Counted from the stretch's first letter, positions 1-6,748 are shown. The stretch: 9,532 bases of DNA from Flavobacteriales bacterium (GCA_025455765.1 JALOLX010000037.1:1-9532), one strand, 5' to 3'. Translations and numbers: made by a program. Notes: a model not told the origin generated them from the letters alone.

Positions 1-897
1 CTGTACGGTAAGGTCATAGGCGCGGTCCACCGTGCTGCGCAGGATCACCGGATACAGCTCCACCGCCACGGTGATCAACAGCAGGGCGACCATCAACGCA
101 CTGAAGAAGAAGGCGAGCTTGAAGCGCTTGCGGGCGATGAGCCGCGGTACGTTCGCCAGGCTCAGGAAGGCGAGCGCGGGAATGATGAGGTATACGGGCT
201 GCTGAAGGAACCGGTCGCTGAGCAAGGGCAGGAAGCTGAGCGTCCACAGGGTAACGATGCCGAAGAGCACGGTCTGTGCGAGCATGGCCCACTTCAACAG
301 GATGTAGAGCTTCGCGAAGAGCCGCCCTTCGGTCTTCATGCCTAGGTAGATGCCGCCATGCACCATGAAGAGCACCAGCGTGAGCAGGCCCACCATGAGC
401 GCATAGGGGTTGAGGAAGTCGAGCCATTGGCCAAGGTGGTCGCCATGGGCGTCGATGGCGATGCCTTGCAGCACGTTGCCCAGCACCACGCCCAGCAACA
501 CGGCCAGTGCGATGCTCGACACGCTGTAGCCCACATCCCACAAGCGACGCCACCAAGCCATGGGTTCCTTGCTGCGGAACTCGATGCTGATGGCCCGGAA
601 GATGAGCATCACCAAAAAGAGCATGAACGGGATGTACATCGCAGAGAGCAGCGCGGCATACACCTTGGGAAAGCCCGCGAACAGCGCACCACCGCCGATG
701 ACGAGCCACACCTCATTGCCGTCCCACACCGGCCCCACGGCGTTCAAGGCGATGCGCCGGTTCTCCTCCTTGCGGATGAAGAGGTGCCAGGCTCCAGCGC
801 CCAGGTCGAAGCCGTCGAGGATGGCATAGCCGGTGAAGACGCCGCCCACCACCAAGTACCACCAGGTCGCGTAGTCGATGCCGAGGAAGCTATCCAT
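1..897 (-). CDS. cydB: Cytochrome bd quinol oxidase subunit II (3' part beyond window)
   Basis: Subunit II of the membrane-bound cytochrome bd oxidase, which with CydA oxidises quinol and reduces O2 to water without pumping protons and is used mostly at low oxygen. The frame reads 299 codons from ATG at 897 to the left edge with no stop, so roughly the last 40 residues are missing if it has the usual length. The start is MDSFLGIDYATWWYLVVGG. Family signatures are YAILDGFDLGAG (residues 24-35), GPVWDGNEVWL (55-65) and GGALFAGFPKVYA just after; many hydrophobic helices follow. The ATG lies 3 nt after the cydA stop (TGA GCC ATG), so the two genes are one operon and probably coupled. No unusual features seen in the visible part. 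Identification is from remembered family motifs. Confidence 0.95.
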   Translation of the reverse strand, partial: MDSFLGIDYATWWYLVVGGVFTGYAILDGFDLGAGAWHLFIRKEENRRIALNAVGPVWDGNEVWLVIGGGALFAGFPKVYAALLSAMYIPFMLFLVMLIFRAISIEFRSKEPMAWWRRLWDVGYSVSSIALAVLLGVVLGNVLQGIAIDAHGDHLGQWLDFLNPYALMVGLLTLVLFMVHGGIYLGMKTEGRLFAKLYILLKWAMLAQTVLFGIVTLWTLSFLPLLSDRFLQQPVYLIIPALAFLSLANVPRLIARKRFKLAFFFSALMVALLLITVAVELYPVILRSTVDRAYDLTVQ

Positions 898-900
898 GGC

Positions 901-2277
901 TCAGCGGGTGATGGCGTTGGTAATGGCCTGTTGGTGCGGCCGTTCATCCTCCAGCTCCGCATCGTCCGGACCATGCACGATCTTCTTGTTCAGCAGGTAG
1001 AGGAAGAGGCCGAACAGCACGGTGTAGACGAAGGTGAACAGGATCAGGGAGAACAGTACATGCTCTGCGGTGACCGACTTGGAGAGCGCGTCGCTGGTGC
1101 GCAGCAGGCCGTAGACCACCCAGGGCTGGCGACCCATTTCGGCGGTGAACCAACCCACCTGATTGGCGACCTGGGGGAGCAGGACGGCTGGCACCAGGAT
1201 GCATAGCAACCAGCGCTGCTGCCACAGGCGACGCTGCCAGGCGTACCATCCGGCCACCAGACTTAGTGCGATCAGTGCCAGGCCGATGGCGACCATCAGG
1301 TGGTAGAACTGGAAGATCGCGTTGACCTGCCGTGGTCGGTCGGTGGGGGCGAATGCGTTGAGCCCGGCGATCGGCGTGGTGAAGTCCTGATGCACCAGGA
1401 AGCTCAGGCCGCCGGGCAGCTTGAGGCCATGTACCTGCTGGGTGTCATGGTCCACCCAGCCGAAGAGGTAGAGGTCGGCGGGTGCGCTGGCGGGGTAGTG
1501 GCCCTCCATGGCGGCCAGCTTGGCGGGTTGGTTGCGCGCCACACCATCGGCCGAGGCATGACCGGTGACCAATTGCAGCAGGGAGGAGAGGATGGCCACG
1601 CTCAATGCGATGCGCAGGGCCTTGCGCGAGAGTTCGACATGCCGGCCCTTCAGCAGGTACCAGGCATGCACACTGATCACCAGGAACGCGCCCGCCAGGA
1701 AGGCGCCGATCCACACGTGCAGCAGCCGCTCCACACTGCTGGGGTTGAAGACCATGGCCCAGAAGTCGGTGATCTCCGCCCGGGCCTCCATGCCTTCGCC
1801 CACGATGTGGTAGCCCGCCGGTGTCTGCTGCCAGCTGTTGGCCACCACGATCCACACCGCGCTGAACATACTGCCCAGCCACACGCCCAAGGTGGCGATG
1901 AAGTGCACCCGTGGCGAAACACGGTTCCAACCGAACAACAGCACGCCCAGAAAGCCGCTCTCCAGGGCGAACGCGAAGATGCCTTCCGCCGCCAGCGCAC
2001 TGCCGAACACATCACCCACATACCGCGAATAGACGGCCCAGTTGGTACCGAACTCGAACTCCATCACGATGCCCGTGGCCACACCGACGCCGAAGGTGAG
2101 CGCGAAGATCTTCGTCCAGAAGCGCGCCAGGGTGTGGTACTGGGTGTCGCCGGTGCGCAGGTACAAGCCTTCCAGGATAACCATCACCAACCCCAGGCCG
2201 ATGCTCAGCGGAGGGTAGATGTAGTGGAACGCGACAGTGAACGCGAACTGGATCCGGGAGAGTACCTCAACGTCCAT
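901..2277 (-). CDS. cydA: Cytochrome bd quinol oxidase subunit I, short Q-loop type
   Basis: Subunit I of cytochrome bd oxidase; it holds the haems and the quinol-oxidation site in the cytoplasmic membrane. 458 residues from the chosen start. Counterparts of known E. coli residues are visible: His18 (haem b595 ligand), Glu98 and Glu106 in AAEGIFAFALES (proton path and haem), His187 in RLLHVWIG and Met328 in FQFYHLMVAIG (haem b558 ligands), QPAKLAAMEG with Lys253 and Glu258 (quinol site), and GRQPW at 382-386. The protein is about 60 residues shorter than E. coli CydA (522), with the deficit in the Q-loop, so it belongs to the short Q-loop class. An ATG at 2313 would add 12 residues. I prefer 2277 because MDVEVLSRIQFAFT matches the family N terminus and because a TACCTTTG -7 element lies between the two ATGs. 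cydB follows after 3 nt. Confidence 0.97.
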   Translation of the reverse strand: MDVEVLSRIQFAFTVAFHYIYPPLSIGLGLVMVILEGLYLRTGDTQYHTLARFWTKIFALTFGVGVATGIVMEFEFGTNWAVYSRYVGDVFGSALAAEGIFAFALESGFLGVLLFGWNRVSPRVHFIATLGVWLGSMFSAVWIVVANSWQQTPAGYHIVGEGMEARAEITDFWAMVFNPSSVERLLHVWIGAFLAGAFLVISVHAWYLLKGRHVELSRKALRIALSVAILSSLLQLVTGHASADGVARNQPAKLAAMEGHYPASAPADLYLFGWVDHDTQQVHGLKLPGGLSFLVHQDFTTPIAGLNAFAPTDRPRQVNAIFQFYHLMVAIGLALIALSLVAGWYAWQRRLWQQRWLLCILVPAVLLPQVANQVGWFTAEMGRQPWVVYGLLRTSDALSKSVTAEHVLFSLILFTFVYTVLFGLFLYLLNKKIVHGPDDAELEDERPHQQAITNAITR

Positions 2278-2286
2278 GAGCGATGG

Positions 2287-2294
2287 CAAAGGTA
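2287..2294 (-). promoter_or_regulatory. Putative -7 promoter element for cydAB
   Basis: On the minus strand this reads TACCTTTG, a full match to the Bacteroidota -7 consensus TAnnTTTG. It ends 9 nt before the cydA ATG at 2277, so transcription would begin only a few bases before the start codon, giving a nearly leaderless mRNA. No TTTG box is seen at the expected distance upstream (the bases there read CACA), so the -33 half is missing or weak. Confidence 0.5.
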
Positions 2295-2325
2295 CCTGCT
2301 CACAGGACCGCATCTGTGCCGTTGG

Positions 2326-3009
2326 TCACCGAAGGAAGGTCCGTGCCTGCGGCCCGGTGTTCATCACCAGGTCGATCACGCTAAGACGGGGCTGGAAGCC
2401 ATGGCGATCGGCGAAGACCTGTGGGTGCGGTGGGGCTGGTGTTACTTCGGTCGGTAGCGGCTTCTTCGGCTGGAAGGAGGTGCGGAGGTCGACAAGATCG
2501 TTGTCCGATGTCTCCTGTCCGATGCGGCCCACTCCCAGGGTAGATGGGCCGCATCGGACATCGGACAACAAGCGTTGGACAACATATTCCTCACTCACCT
2601 CCACCTCCGTCCGCAACCCCAGCCATTTCATTCCGAGGCGCAGCGTGGCCAGGTCCAGGTCGATGAGTCGGTCGTAGCGCTGCAGCACCACGGCTTCGAT
2701 GGCATCGATGTAATGGATGTACCACGGGGCGTTGCCGTAGGCGCTGCGGATGGCGTGTACGTGCTGTTGGGGCCAGGTCTCCACGTAGCTCAGTCCCACG
2801 CTGTGCATCGGCATCTTGTGGCCATGGTCACGCGCGATCTGCACGTTGAGGTCCTGCACGCCGTTGGGCCCCACGATACTGGTGCGTGTGCGGTAGCTCT
2901 GGCGTTCGTAGTGCTCACCCACATCGATGATGACCTTGGGGTGCTGCGCCAGCAGGCGGTAGTGCTCCACGCTGCCGAAGTAGAAGGCGGATAGGAGAGG
3001 CGTGTTCAT
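2326..3009 (-). CDS. WbqC-family protein with an internal palindrome-encoded insert
   Basis: 227 residues, WbqC-like family. These proteins are found near surface-polysaccharide genes in some bacteria and are widespread in Bacteroidota; their biochemical activity is not firmly known to me. Recognisable parts are LLSAFYFGSVEHYRLL (5-20), ERQSYRTRTSIVGPNGVQDL (35-54), the basic-aromatic middle with APWYIHY (94-100), DLRTSFQPKK (174-183) and the C-terminal VFADRHGFQPRLSVIDLV (198-215) followed by NTGP. The start ATG at 3009 overlaps the stop of the upstream ATPase gene as ATGA, so translation is probably coupled. Between EEY (140-142) and DLR (174-176) there is a longer linker than I recall in relatives; residues about 147-170 are encoded by a 70-nt palindrome. 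The frame stays open through it and the conserved C terminus is intact, so the gene looks functional. Confidence 0.85.
   Translation of the reverse strand: MNTPLLSAFYFGSVEHYRLLAQHPKVIIDVGEHYERQSYRTRTSIVGPNGVQDLNVQIARDHGHKMPMHSVGLSYVETWPQQHVHAIRSAYGNAPWYIHYIDAIEAVVLQRYDRLIDLDLATLRLGMKWLGLRTEVEVSEEYVVQRLLSDVRCGPSTLGVGRIGQETSDNDLVDLRTSFQPKKPLPTEVTPAPPHPQVFADRHGFQPRLSVIDLVMNTGPQARTFLR
2500..2569. repeat. Imperfect palindrome inside wbqC coding sequence
   Basis: Inner arms GTCCGATGCGGCCCA (2517-2531) and TGGGCCGCATCGGAC (2545-2559) are perfect 15-bp reverse complements around a 13-nt loop. Outer arms 2500-2509 (GTTGTCCGAT) and 2560-2569 (ATCGGACAAC) are perfect 10-bp reverse complements. They abut the inner arm on the right side and are separated from it by a 7-nt bulge (GTCTCCT, 2510-2516) on the left. 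In total 25 bp are paired in 70 nt. A further direct copy of GGACAACA lies at 2577-2584. The element lies wholly in the wbqC frame and encodes about 24 residues. Confidence 0.9.
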
Positions 3010-4172
3010 ACCATGCGGAGGCGTGAGCCCCAGTAACGTTCTTCCAACCAGATCTTGAACAAGGGGTCGATCCATTCGGTCTCCTTGCCTACGAAGTCGA
3101 GGATCTCCTTGTTCTCCAGCGCATCGGTCACGCGCTTCACGTTGCCGCTCGAGCCCAGGTCGTAGCGGCGCAGGGTGTCCTTGGAGGTGAACTTCTCCAC
3201 CCCGTTGAGCAGGGCGCGCAGGTAGTTCAGCTGGGGGGTGGTGAGGTCGTCCACCAGCCGGTGGTACAGGGCATCGTGCTGGTCCAGCAGGTCCTTCAGC
3301 GCGGTGTCCACGGTGGTGCGCGTGCAGGTACGGCCGTTCGTGCGCAGCCAGGAGGCATGGCCGAGCATCTGTACATGGTAGCTGTGGTCCTGCATGCGCA
3401 TGGCGATGTGGTCCGCGGTCTCCCTGCTGATGGTCTTTTTCACGCTGGCGAAACGTCCTTGGATGAAGGGCACCCAGTCGGTGCGCTTGATCTTGTCCAG
3501 GAAGAGCAGGTCGCCGAAGCGGAAGAAGGGCATGCTCTGCGTGTTGAAGAGGTCCATCATCATGTGGCGCTTGCTGCCGTAGATGACATGGCACACGGCC
3601 TTCTGATGCTGCCAGGAGGCCCGGAGCATCTTCTGGAACCCGGTGGGGTCGGGCAGGTGCGCGATGTTCTGGAACTCGTCGATGCACAGCACCAGCCGAA
3701 CGCCCTTGGCCTGTGCCATGCGCTCCGGCAGGTCGAGCAGCTCGGTCATGCTGCGACGCCCGTTCGGCAGGTCGAACTTCAGACTGAACTCGCTCTGCGG
3801 GTCCACCCCGAAGGAGATCTGCGGGATCACCCCGCGCACGAACTCCTTCACATCGGTCATGCGCTGTTCCAAGGTGCGGCCCAGCGCCTTGATCACGGCC
3901 TCGGTGGTGCGCTCCAGGAATTCCTGCTCGGTGCGCACGTGGAAGAGGTCCACGAAGGCGAAGCGCACGTTCCGCTCACGCGCCATGTCCAGTGCCACCT
4001 GCCGGATGAGCGATGACTTGCCCCAGCGCCGCGGACTGATGATGACCGTGTTGATGCCCGACCGGAAGTTGGCCCGCAGGTGCTTGCGCGTGTGCGTGCG
4101 GTCCACGAAGCTGTCGCCCATCACCAGCGTGCCGATGCGGAACGGGGAATGCTCGTCGTCGAGGTGGTCCAT
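3006..4172 (-). CDS. AAA/STAND-type ATPase (archaeal-ATPase-like, PRRxGK family)
   Basis: 388-residue P-loop ATPase of the PF01637-like type common in Bacteroidota genomes. Walker A is SPRRWGKSS (46-54; Lys52, Ser53), with Ser in place of the first glycine, which I recall as usual for this family. Walker B is RLVLCIDEFQNI (159-170; Asp165, Glu166). A conserved YGSKRHMMMDLF (198-209) follows, in the sensor-1 region. Residues about 312-365 look like a winged-helix segment (TTPQLNYLRALL, then NVKRVTDALENKEIL), ending in the typical IDPLFKIWL (368-376). The N terminus SPFRIGTLVMGDSFVDR fits the family, so ATG 4172 is preferred over the out-of-frame ATG at 4177. The cellular role of this family is unknown; signal transduction, defence or DNA-linked functions have been suggested for STAND relatives. 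It is coupled to wbqC by ATGA and has its own promoter with a symmetric array. Confidence 0.85.
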   Translation of the reverse strand: MDHLDDEHSPFRIGTLVMGDSFVDRTHTRKHLRANFRSGINTVIISPRRWGKSSLIRQVALDMARERNVRFAFVDLFHVRTEQEFLERTTEAVIKALGRTLEQRMTDVKEFVRGVIPQISFGVDPQSEFSLKFDLPNGRRSMTELLDLPERMAQAKGVRLVLCIDEFQNIAHLPDPTGFQKMLRASWQHQKAVCHVIYGSKRHMMMDLFNTQSMPFFRFGDLLFLDKIKRTDWVPFIQGRFASVKKTISRETADHIAMRMQDHSYHVQMLGHASWLRTNGRTCTRTTVDTALKDLLDQHDALYHRLVDDLTTPQLNYLRALLNGVEKFTSKDTLRRYDLGSSGNVKRVTDALENKEILDFVGKETEWIDPLFKIWLEERYWGSRLRMV

Positions 4173-4182
4173 GGCATTTCCT

Positions 4183-4234
4183 TATGTAACACAAAAGTAT
4201 GTAACAGAATTGTTATACACAAACATGTTACATC
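4183..4234. promoter_or_regulatory. Symmetric operator-like array of TGTAACA half-sites
   Basis: TATGTAACA occurs at 4183-4191 and again at 4198-4206 (15-bp step). The reverse-complement type occurs at 4211-4219 (TGTTATACA, degenerate) and at 4226-4233 (TGTTACAT), also with a 15-bp step. Both the inner and the outer pairs share the same centre, 4208.5, so the whole 52-bp block is an approximate dyad. It covers the -33/-7 promoter and the predicted transcription start of the ATPase gene. This suggests cooperative binding of a dimeric repressor or regulator; its identity is not apparent. Confidence 0.65.
4192..4223 (-). promoter_or_regulatory. Bacteroidota-type promoter of the ATPase-wbqC operon
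   Basis: Read on the minus strand, TTTG (4223-4220) is followed after 20 nt by TACTTTTG (4199-4192), matching the Bacteroidota primary sigma consensus TTTG, 19-21 nt, TAnnTTTG. Transcription would start near 4185-4187, about 13-15 nt before the ATPase ATG at 4172. An AAGGAAA stretch lies just before the start. Confidence 0.75.
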
Positions 4235-4276
4235 CTTCACGGCTACGCTCCTCCTTCATGTAGCGTTCGGTCGGGT

Positions 4277-4284
4277 TACCTTCG
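4277..4284 (+). promoter_or_regulatory. Possible -7 element for the NlpE-like lipoprotein gene
   Basis: TACCTTCG differs from TAnnTTTG at one of the six defined positions and lies 21 nt before the ATG at 4306, a reasonable distance. No TTTG -33 box is seen at the right spacing. Apart from this, the segment 4235-4305 holds nothing recognisable. Confidence 0.3.
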
Positions 4285-4305
4285 ACACATCCATCATCCC
4301 CGAAG

Positions 4306-5049
4306 ATGCGTACGCTCAGCCCCTGCCTGCTACTACTGCTGGTCACCGCCTGTGACAGGCCATCAGCGCCGACCGTTCCGCAGCATGCACCAGGCGCAGT
4401 GGAGCAGGTGGCCGCGACCGAACTGCCGGCGATCTCCGGCTATTACGAGGACACCCTGCCCTGCGCCGACTGTCCCGGTATTGTCACCCAGTTGTGGGTG
4501 CGCAGTGATAGCACCTACATCCTGCGCCAGCACTACATCGATCGCGAACCACTTCCCTTTGGCAGTATCGGTCAATGGCACTACGGGAACGATGTGCTCA
4601 GGCTCGAAGGCTCCGGCGATGGGCCGGACTTCTTCCGACCCACCTCGGAAGGCCTGTTGCTGGTGAATGAGCAGGGAGAGGCCTCATCGACCGGCTTGGA
4701 CAACACACTTGATCGCAATGCCGATGAGTCCCCGGACGAGATCCCGCGGATGCGGATCACCGGCACCTTCACCTACTTCGCCGATGCCATGAACTTCAGG
4801 CCCTGTGGTGCCCGCTCCAGCTGGCCTTGCGCGGGTGGCGAGGAGTGGACCGATGAAGGCGAGCGCGGAAGCCTCAACAGTCGCGAGCTGGAACGCCACT
4901 ACCTGCGCAGTGTGGCCCAGGGCGGTGATCCATGGACCATCGAGGTGGAGTGCACAATGGCCATGGGTCCTGCGATGGAAGGGGACGGGGCCGATGAGTA
5001 CATCTTCATCCATCGCGTGCTGGGGGAGGTGCAGGGCTGCCCGCAATGA
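4306..5049 (+). CDS. NlpE-like lipoprotein (copper homeostasis/envelope family)
   Basis: 247-residue predicted lipoprotein. Residues 1-16 form a signal with lipobox LVTAC, so Cys16 would be lipidated. The segment ISGYYEDTLPCADCPGIVTQLWV (43-65) carries the CxxC motif (Cys53, Cys56) and matches the N-terminal domain of NlpE, which in E. coli is an outer-membrane lipoprotein linked to copper tolerance and envelope-stress signalling. The rest of that domain (to about 120) has the expected DSTYILRQHY and IGQWHY strands. A second part, TGTFTYFADAMNFRPC (152-167), resembles the YFADA-type segment found after the NlpE domain in other bacteria. Further cysteines at 167, 175, 216 and 245 could form disulfides. 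It is transcribed divergently from the ATPase operon. Role in copper handling is inference from the family; no copper gene is adjacent. Confidence 0.75.
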   Translation: MRTLSPCLLLLLVTACDRPSAPTVPQHAPGAVEQVAATELPAISGYYEDTLPCADCPGIVTQLWVRSDSTYILRQHYIDREPLPFGSIGQWHYGNDVLRLEGSGDGPDFFRPTSEGLLLVNEQGEASSTGLDNTLDRNADESPDEIPRMRITGTFTYFADAMNFRPCGARSSWPCAGGEEWTDEGERGSLNSRELERHYLRSVAQGGDPWTIEVECTMAMGPAMEGDGADEYIFIHRVLGEVQGCPQ

Positions 5050-5079
5050 CACAGGCCGTACCCAATGGCACGGCCTGTG
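5050..5079. terminator. Hairpin between convergent genes
   Basis: CACAGGCCGT (5050-5059) and ACGGCCTGTG (5070-5079) form a perfect 10-bp stem with a 10-nt loop, starting at the base after the stop codon of the lipoprotein gene. No U-tract follows in either direction. Likely a transcript end for the plus-strand gene, and possibly for both converging genes. Confidence 0.65.
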
Positions 5080-5084
5080 CGTTC

Positions 5085-5109
5085 CCCGGTAGCGGGAGAG
5101 CTTACCGGG
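5085..5109. terminator. Second, weaker hairpin overlapping the stop of the PQQ-propeller gene
   Basis: CCCGGTA (5085-5091) and TACCGGG (5103-5109) form a 7-bp stem with an 11-nt loop. The right arm includes the TAA stop (5104-5102) and the last codons of the minus-strand gene. No U-tract. Confidence 0.4.
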
Positions 5110-6748
5110 TACCCACCTTGGTCACGTTCTTCTTGTCATACACGTAGACGAAATTGCCGTCGGTGCTCATGCTGGTGATGGCACCGGTGCGGGCCTTGAA
5201 CTCCTTATAGCTGCAGTTGTCCAGATCGAAGCAGGCGATATCGGATCCTGCGGTCTTCAGGATCATGCGGTCACCTTCATGGTCCTCCAGGTCGCTCTTC
5301 TTGTATTTGCCGCTGGCCACCGCATTGCCGGTCTTCATGTCGAAGGTGCTCACGCCCTTGTCGCCGATCACCACGATCTTGTCCTGGTAGGTCATGATCT
5401 GGTCCGCATTGCCCACGCCACCCTTGGCCACGGGCACCACGAACTTCTCGACGCCGGTGGCGATGTCCATGCTGTAGAGCTCCTTGCCACTGCACACCAC
5501 GAACTGGTCGTCGATGACCACCGCGTTGGTGATGCCCTTGCGAAAGCGTTCGCTATCCCATGCCAGACTGCCATCGCTGGTGTTGAAAGCTTGGATGCCG
5601 TTGGGCTTTACGTTGGGACGCCAGATGCGCCATTCCTCTGTGATGGTCCAGCCGCCCTGCCCATCGGGCTCACGCTTGTAGATGTACGCCTGGGCTTCCA
5701 CGTTGCCGCCGATCTGCAGCAGCACCTTGTCGCCCACCACGTACATGTTGGGAATGGCCCGCGCCTCCTTGATCTCCGGACTGCTCCACAATAGCTTGCC
5801 ACTGTTGCGGTCGTACTTCTTCACATACTGGCTCTTCTTGTTGCTCATGTCCAGCACATAGAGGTCGTCCCCCACGACCACCGGTTCGGCTACGGCATGG
5901 TACACACCGAATTTCTTGGCGCCAGCCGGAGCACCCACCAGCCTGTCCGGGGTGTAGTCGAAGGCCGCTGTGTACACGTTGGCTCCAGTGTTCAGGTCGT
6001 ACACCTGCATGCCGTTCATGCGCAGGAAGACCTTGTCTCCCGCCACATCCAGGTCGTACAGGAATTCGCGGCTGATGACCTTGCGCTCGGCGCGGCCCAC
6101 ATAGGTGTTCTCCCACAGGATGTTGCCGTTGCTCAGGTCGATCTTCACGATCTGGTTCTTGAAGCCTGTGAAAAGGGCGCCCAGGTTGCTCGGAACGAAG
6201 TTGACCATGACCATTTTTCCGTCCGGAGTGGCGACGTATTGGCCGGCCACCCCCTTGAACTTGTCCGTGCTCCAAAGCTCCTCGCCGGTCTTGGCCTTCA
6301 CAAAGACCAGCCGCTCCTTCAGCGAGATCGCGAAGCCATCCTTTTCCGGGATGTAGATGACGTTCTCATCAGAGAGGTTCTGGTACTTGTCGGTATGCCA
6401 CAAGAGCTTGCCGTCCGCCAGGTTGAGCACGGCGATCTGGTCCTTGCCCGTGCGTCGATCGAAGAGGAAGATGGCATCGCTCTCCCAGAACGGGATGAGC
6501 TCGTCCACCTTGTTCAGCTTTGGGGTGAGGTCCTTGTACCGCCCCGTCCATTTGGTGGCTCCGGTCTTGTTGTCGAACACGGTCATCTCCTTGTCGTCGG
6601 CGGCATAGCTGAAACCGCGCTCTTCAGTGCCAGTGCCGGTGTGCTCGATGCGGTGCTCCAGTTTAGTTTCCCAAATGGTGGACATGTCGTCCTGGGCCAG
6701 CAGTCCGGTGGCCAGGATCAGGGAGCAGGTTAGGGTGTACGTTCTCAT
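5102..6748 (-). CDS. Secreted PQQ-like beta-propeller repeat protein
   Basis: 548 residues with a cleavable signal peptide (about 1-19, ending GLLAQ). The body is built of PQQ/quinoprotein-like blade repeats with the pattern G-x-x-x-W: GATKW 63-67, GKLLW 113-117, GEELW 155-159, GNILW 208-212, GANVY 255-259, GKLLW 317-321, GSLAW 393-397, GVEKF 432-436. This points to a propeller of about eight blades. The family also includes BamB-like scaffold proteins and PQQ-dependent dehydrogenases. I see no dehydrogenase active-site segment or disulfide ring, so a binding or scaffold role in the periplasm is likelier, but the function is unknown. It is the third gene of a minus-strand operon, 18 nt after the small secreted protein, and has no visible promoter of its own. 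Confidence 0.75.
   Translation of the reverse strand: MRTYTLTCSLILATGLLAQDDMSTIWETKLEHRIEHTGTGTEERGFSYAADDKEMTVFDNKTGATKWTGRYKDLTPKLNKVDELIPFWESDAIFLFDRRTGKDQIAVLNLADGKLLWHTDKYQNLSDENVIYIPEKDGFAISLKERLVFVKAKTGEELWSTDKFKGVAGQYVATPDGKMVMVNFVPSNLGALFTGFKNQIVKIDLSNGNILWENTYVGRAERKVISREFLYDLDVAGDKVFLRMNGMQVYDLNTGANVYTAAFDYTPDRLVGAPAGAKKFGVYHAVAEPVVVGDDLYVLDMSNKKSQYVKKYDRNSGKLLWSSPEIKEARAIPNMYVVGDKVLLQIGGNVEAQAYIYKREPDGQGGWTITEEWRIWRPNVKPNGIQAFNTSDGSLAWDSERFRKGITNAVVIDDQFVVCSGKELYSMDIATGVEKFVVPVAKGGVGNADQIMTYQDKIVVIGDKGVSTFDMKTGNAVASGKYKKSDLEDHEGDRMILKTAGSDIACFDLDNCSYKEFKARTGAITSMSTDGNFVYVYDKKNVTKVGTR

Noticed and set aside
358..1206. Long plus-strand open frame opposite cydB and cydA
   Set aside because: It lies antisense to clearly conserved oxidase genes. 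Its product is rich in His, Gln and Glu with no recognisable domain, as expected for the antisense frame of GC-rich coding DNA.
1300..2457. 385-codon plus-strand open frame opposite cydA and the end of wbqC
   Set aside because: Antisense to conserved CydA. It has low-complexity His/Gln/Glu-rich composition and no domain. Length alone is not evidence in GC-rich DNA.
2500..2569. Reading the wbqC palindrome as a transcription terminator or CRISPR-like repeat
   Set aside because: It lies about 170 nt before the wbqC stop inside an open conserved frame, has no U-tract, and is not part of a spaced repeat series in this window.
3010..3687. Upstream extension of the wbqC reading frame into the ATPase gene
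   Set aside because: This frame overlaps the conserved ATPase in another phase and gives arginine/proline/histidine-rich nonsense. WbqC homology begins at the ATG at 3009.
4121..4177. Out-of-frame ATG at 4177, 5 nt before the ATPase start, giving a 18-codon overlapping frame
   Set aside because: It could be a regulatory upstream frame, but ATGs this close arise often by chance, and the peptide shows no meaningful composition.
5897..6733. Plus-strand open frame opposite the PQQ-like propeller gene
   Set aside because: Antisense shadow with no signal sequence or domain, while the minus-strand frame shows clear repeats and a signal peptide.
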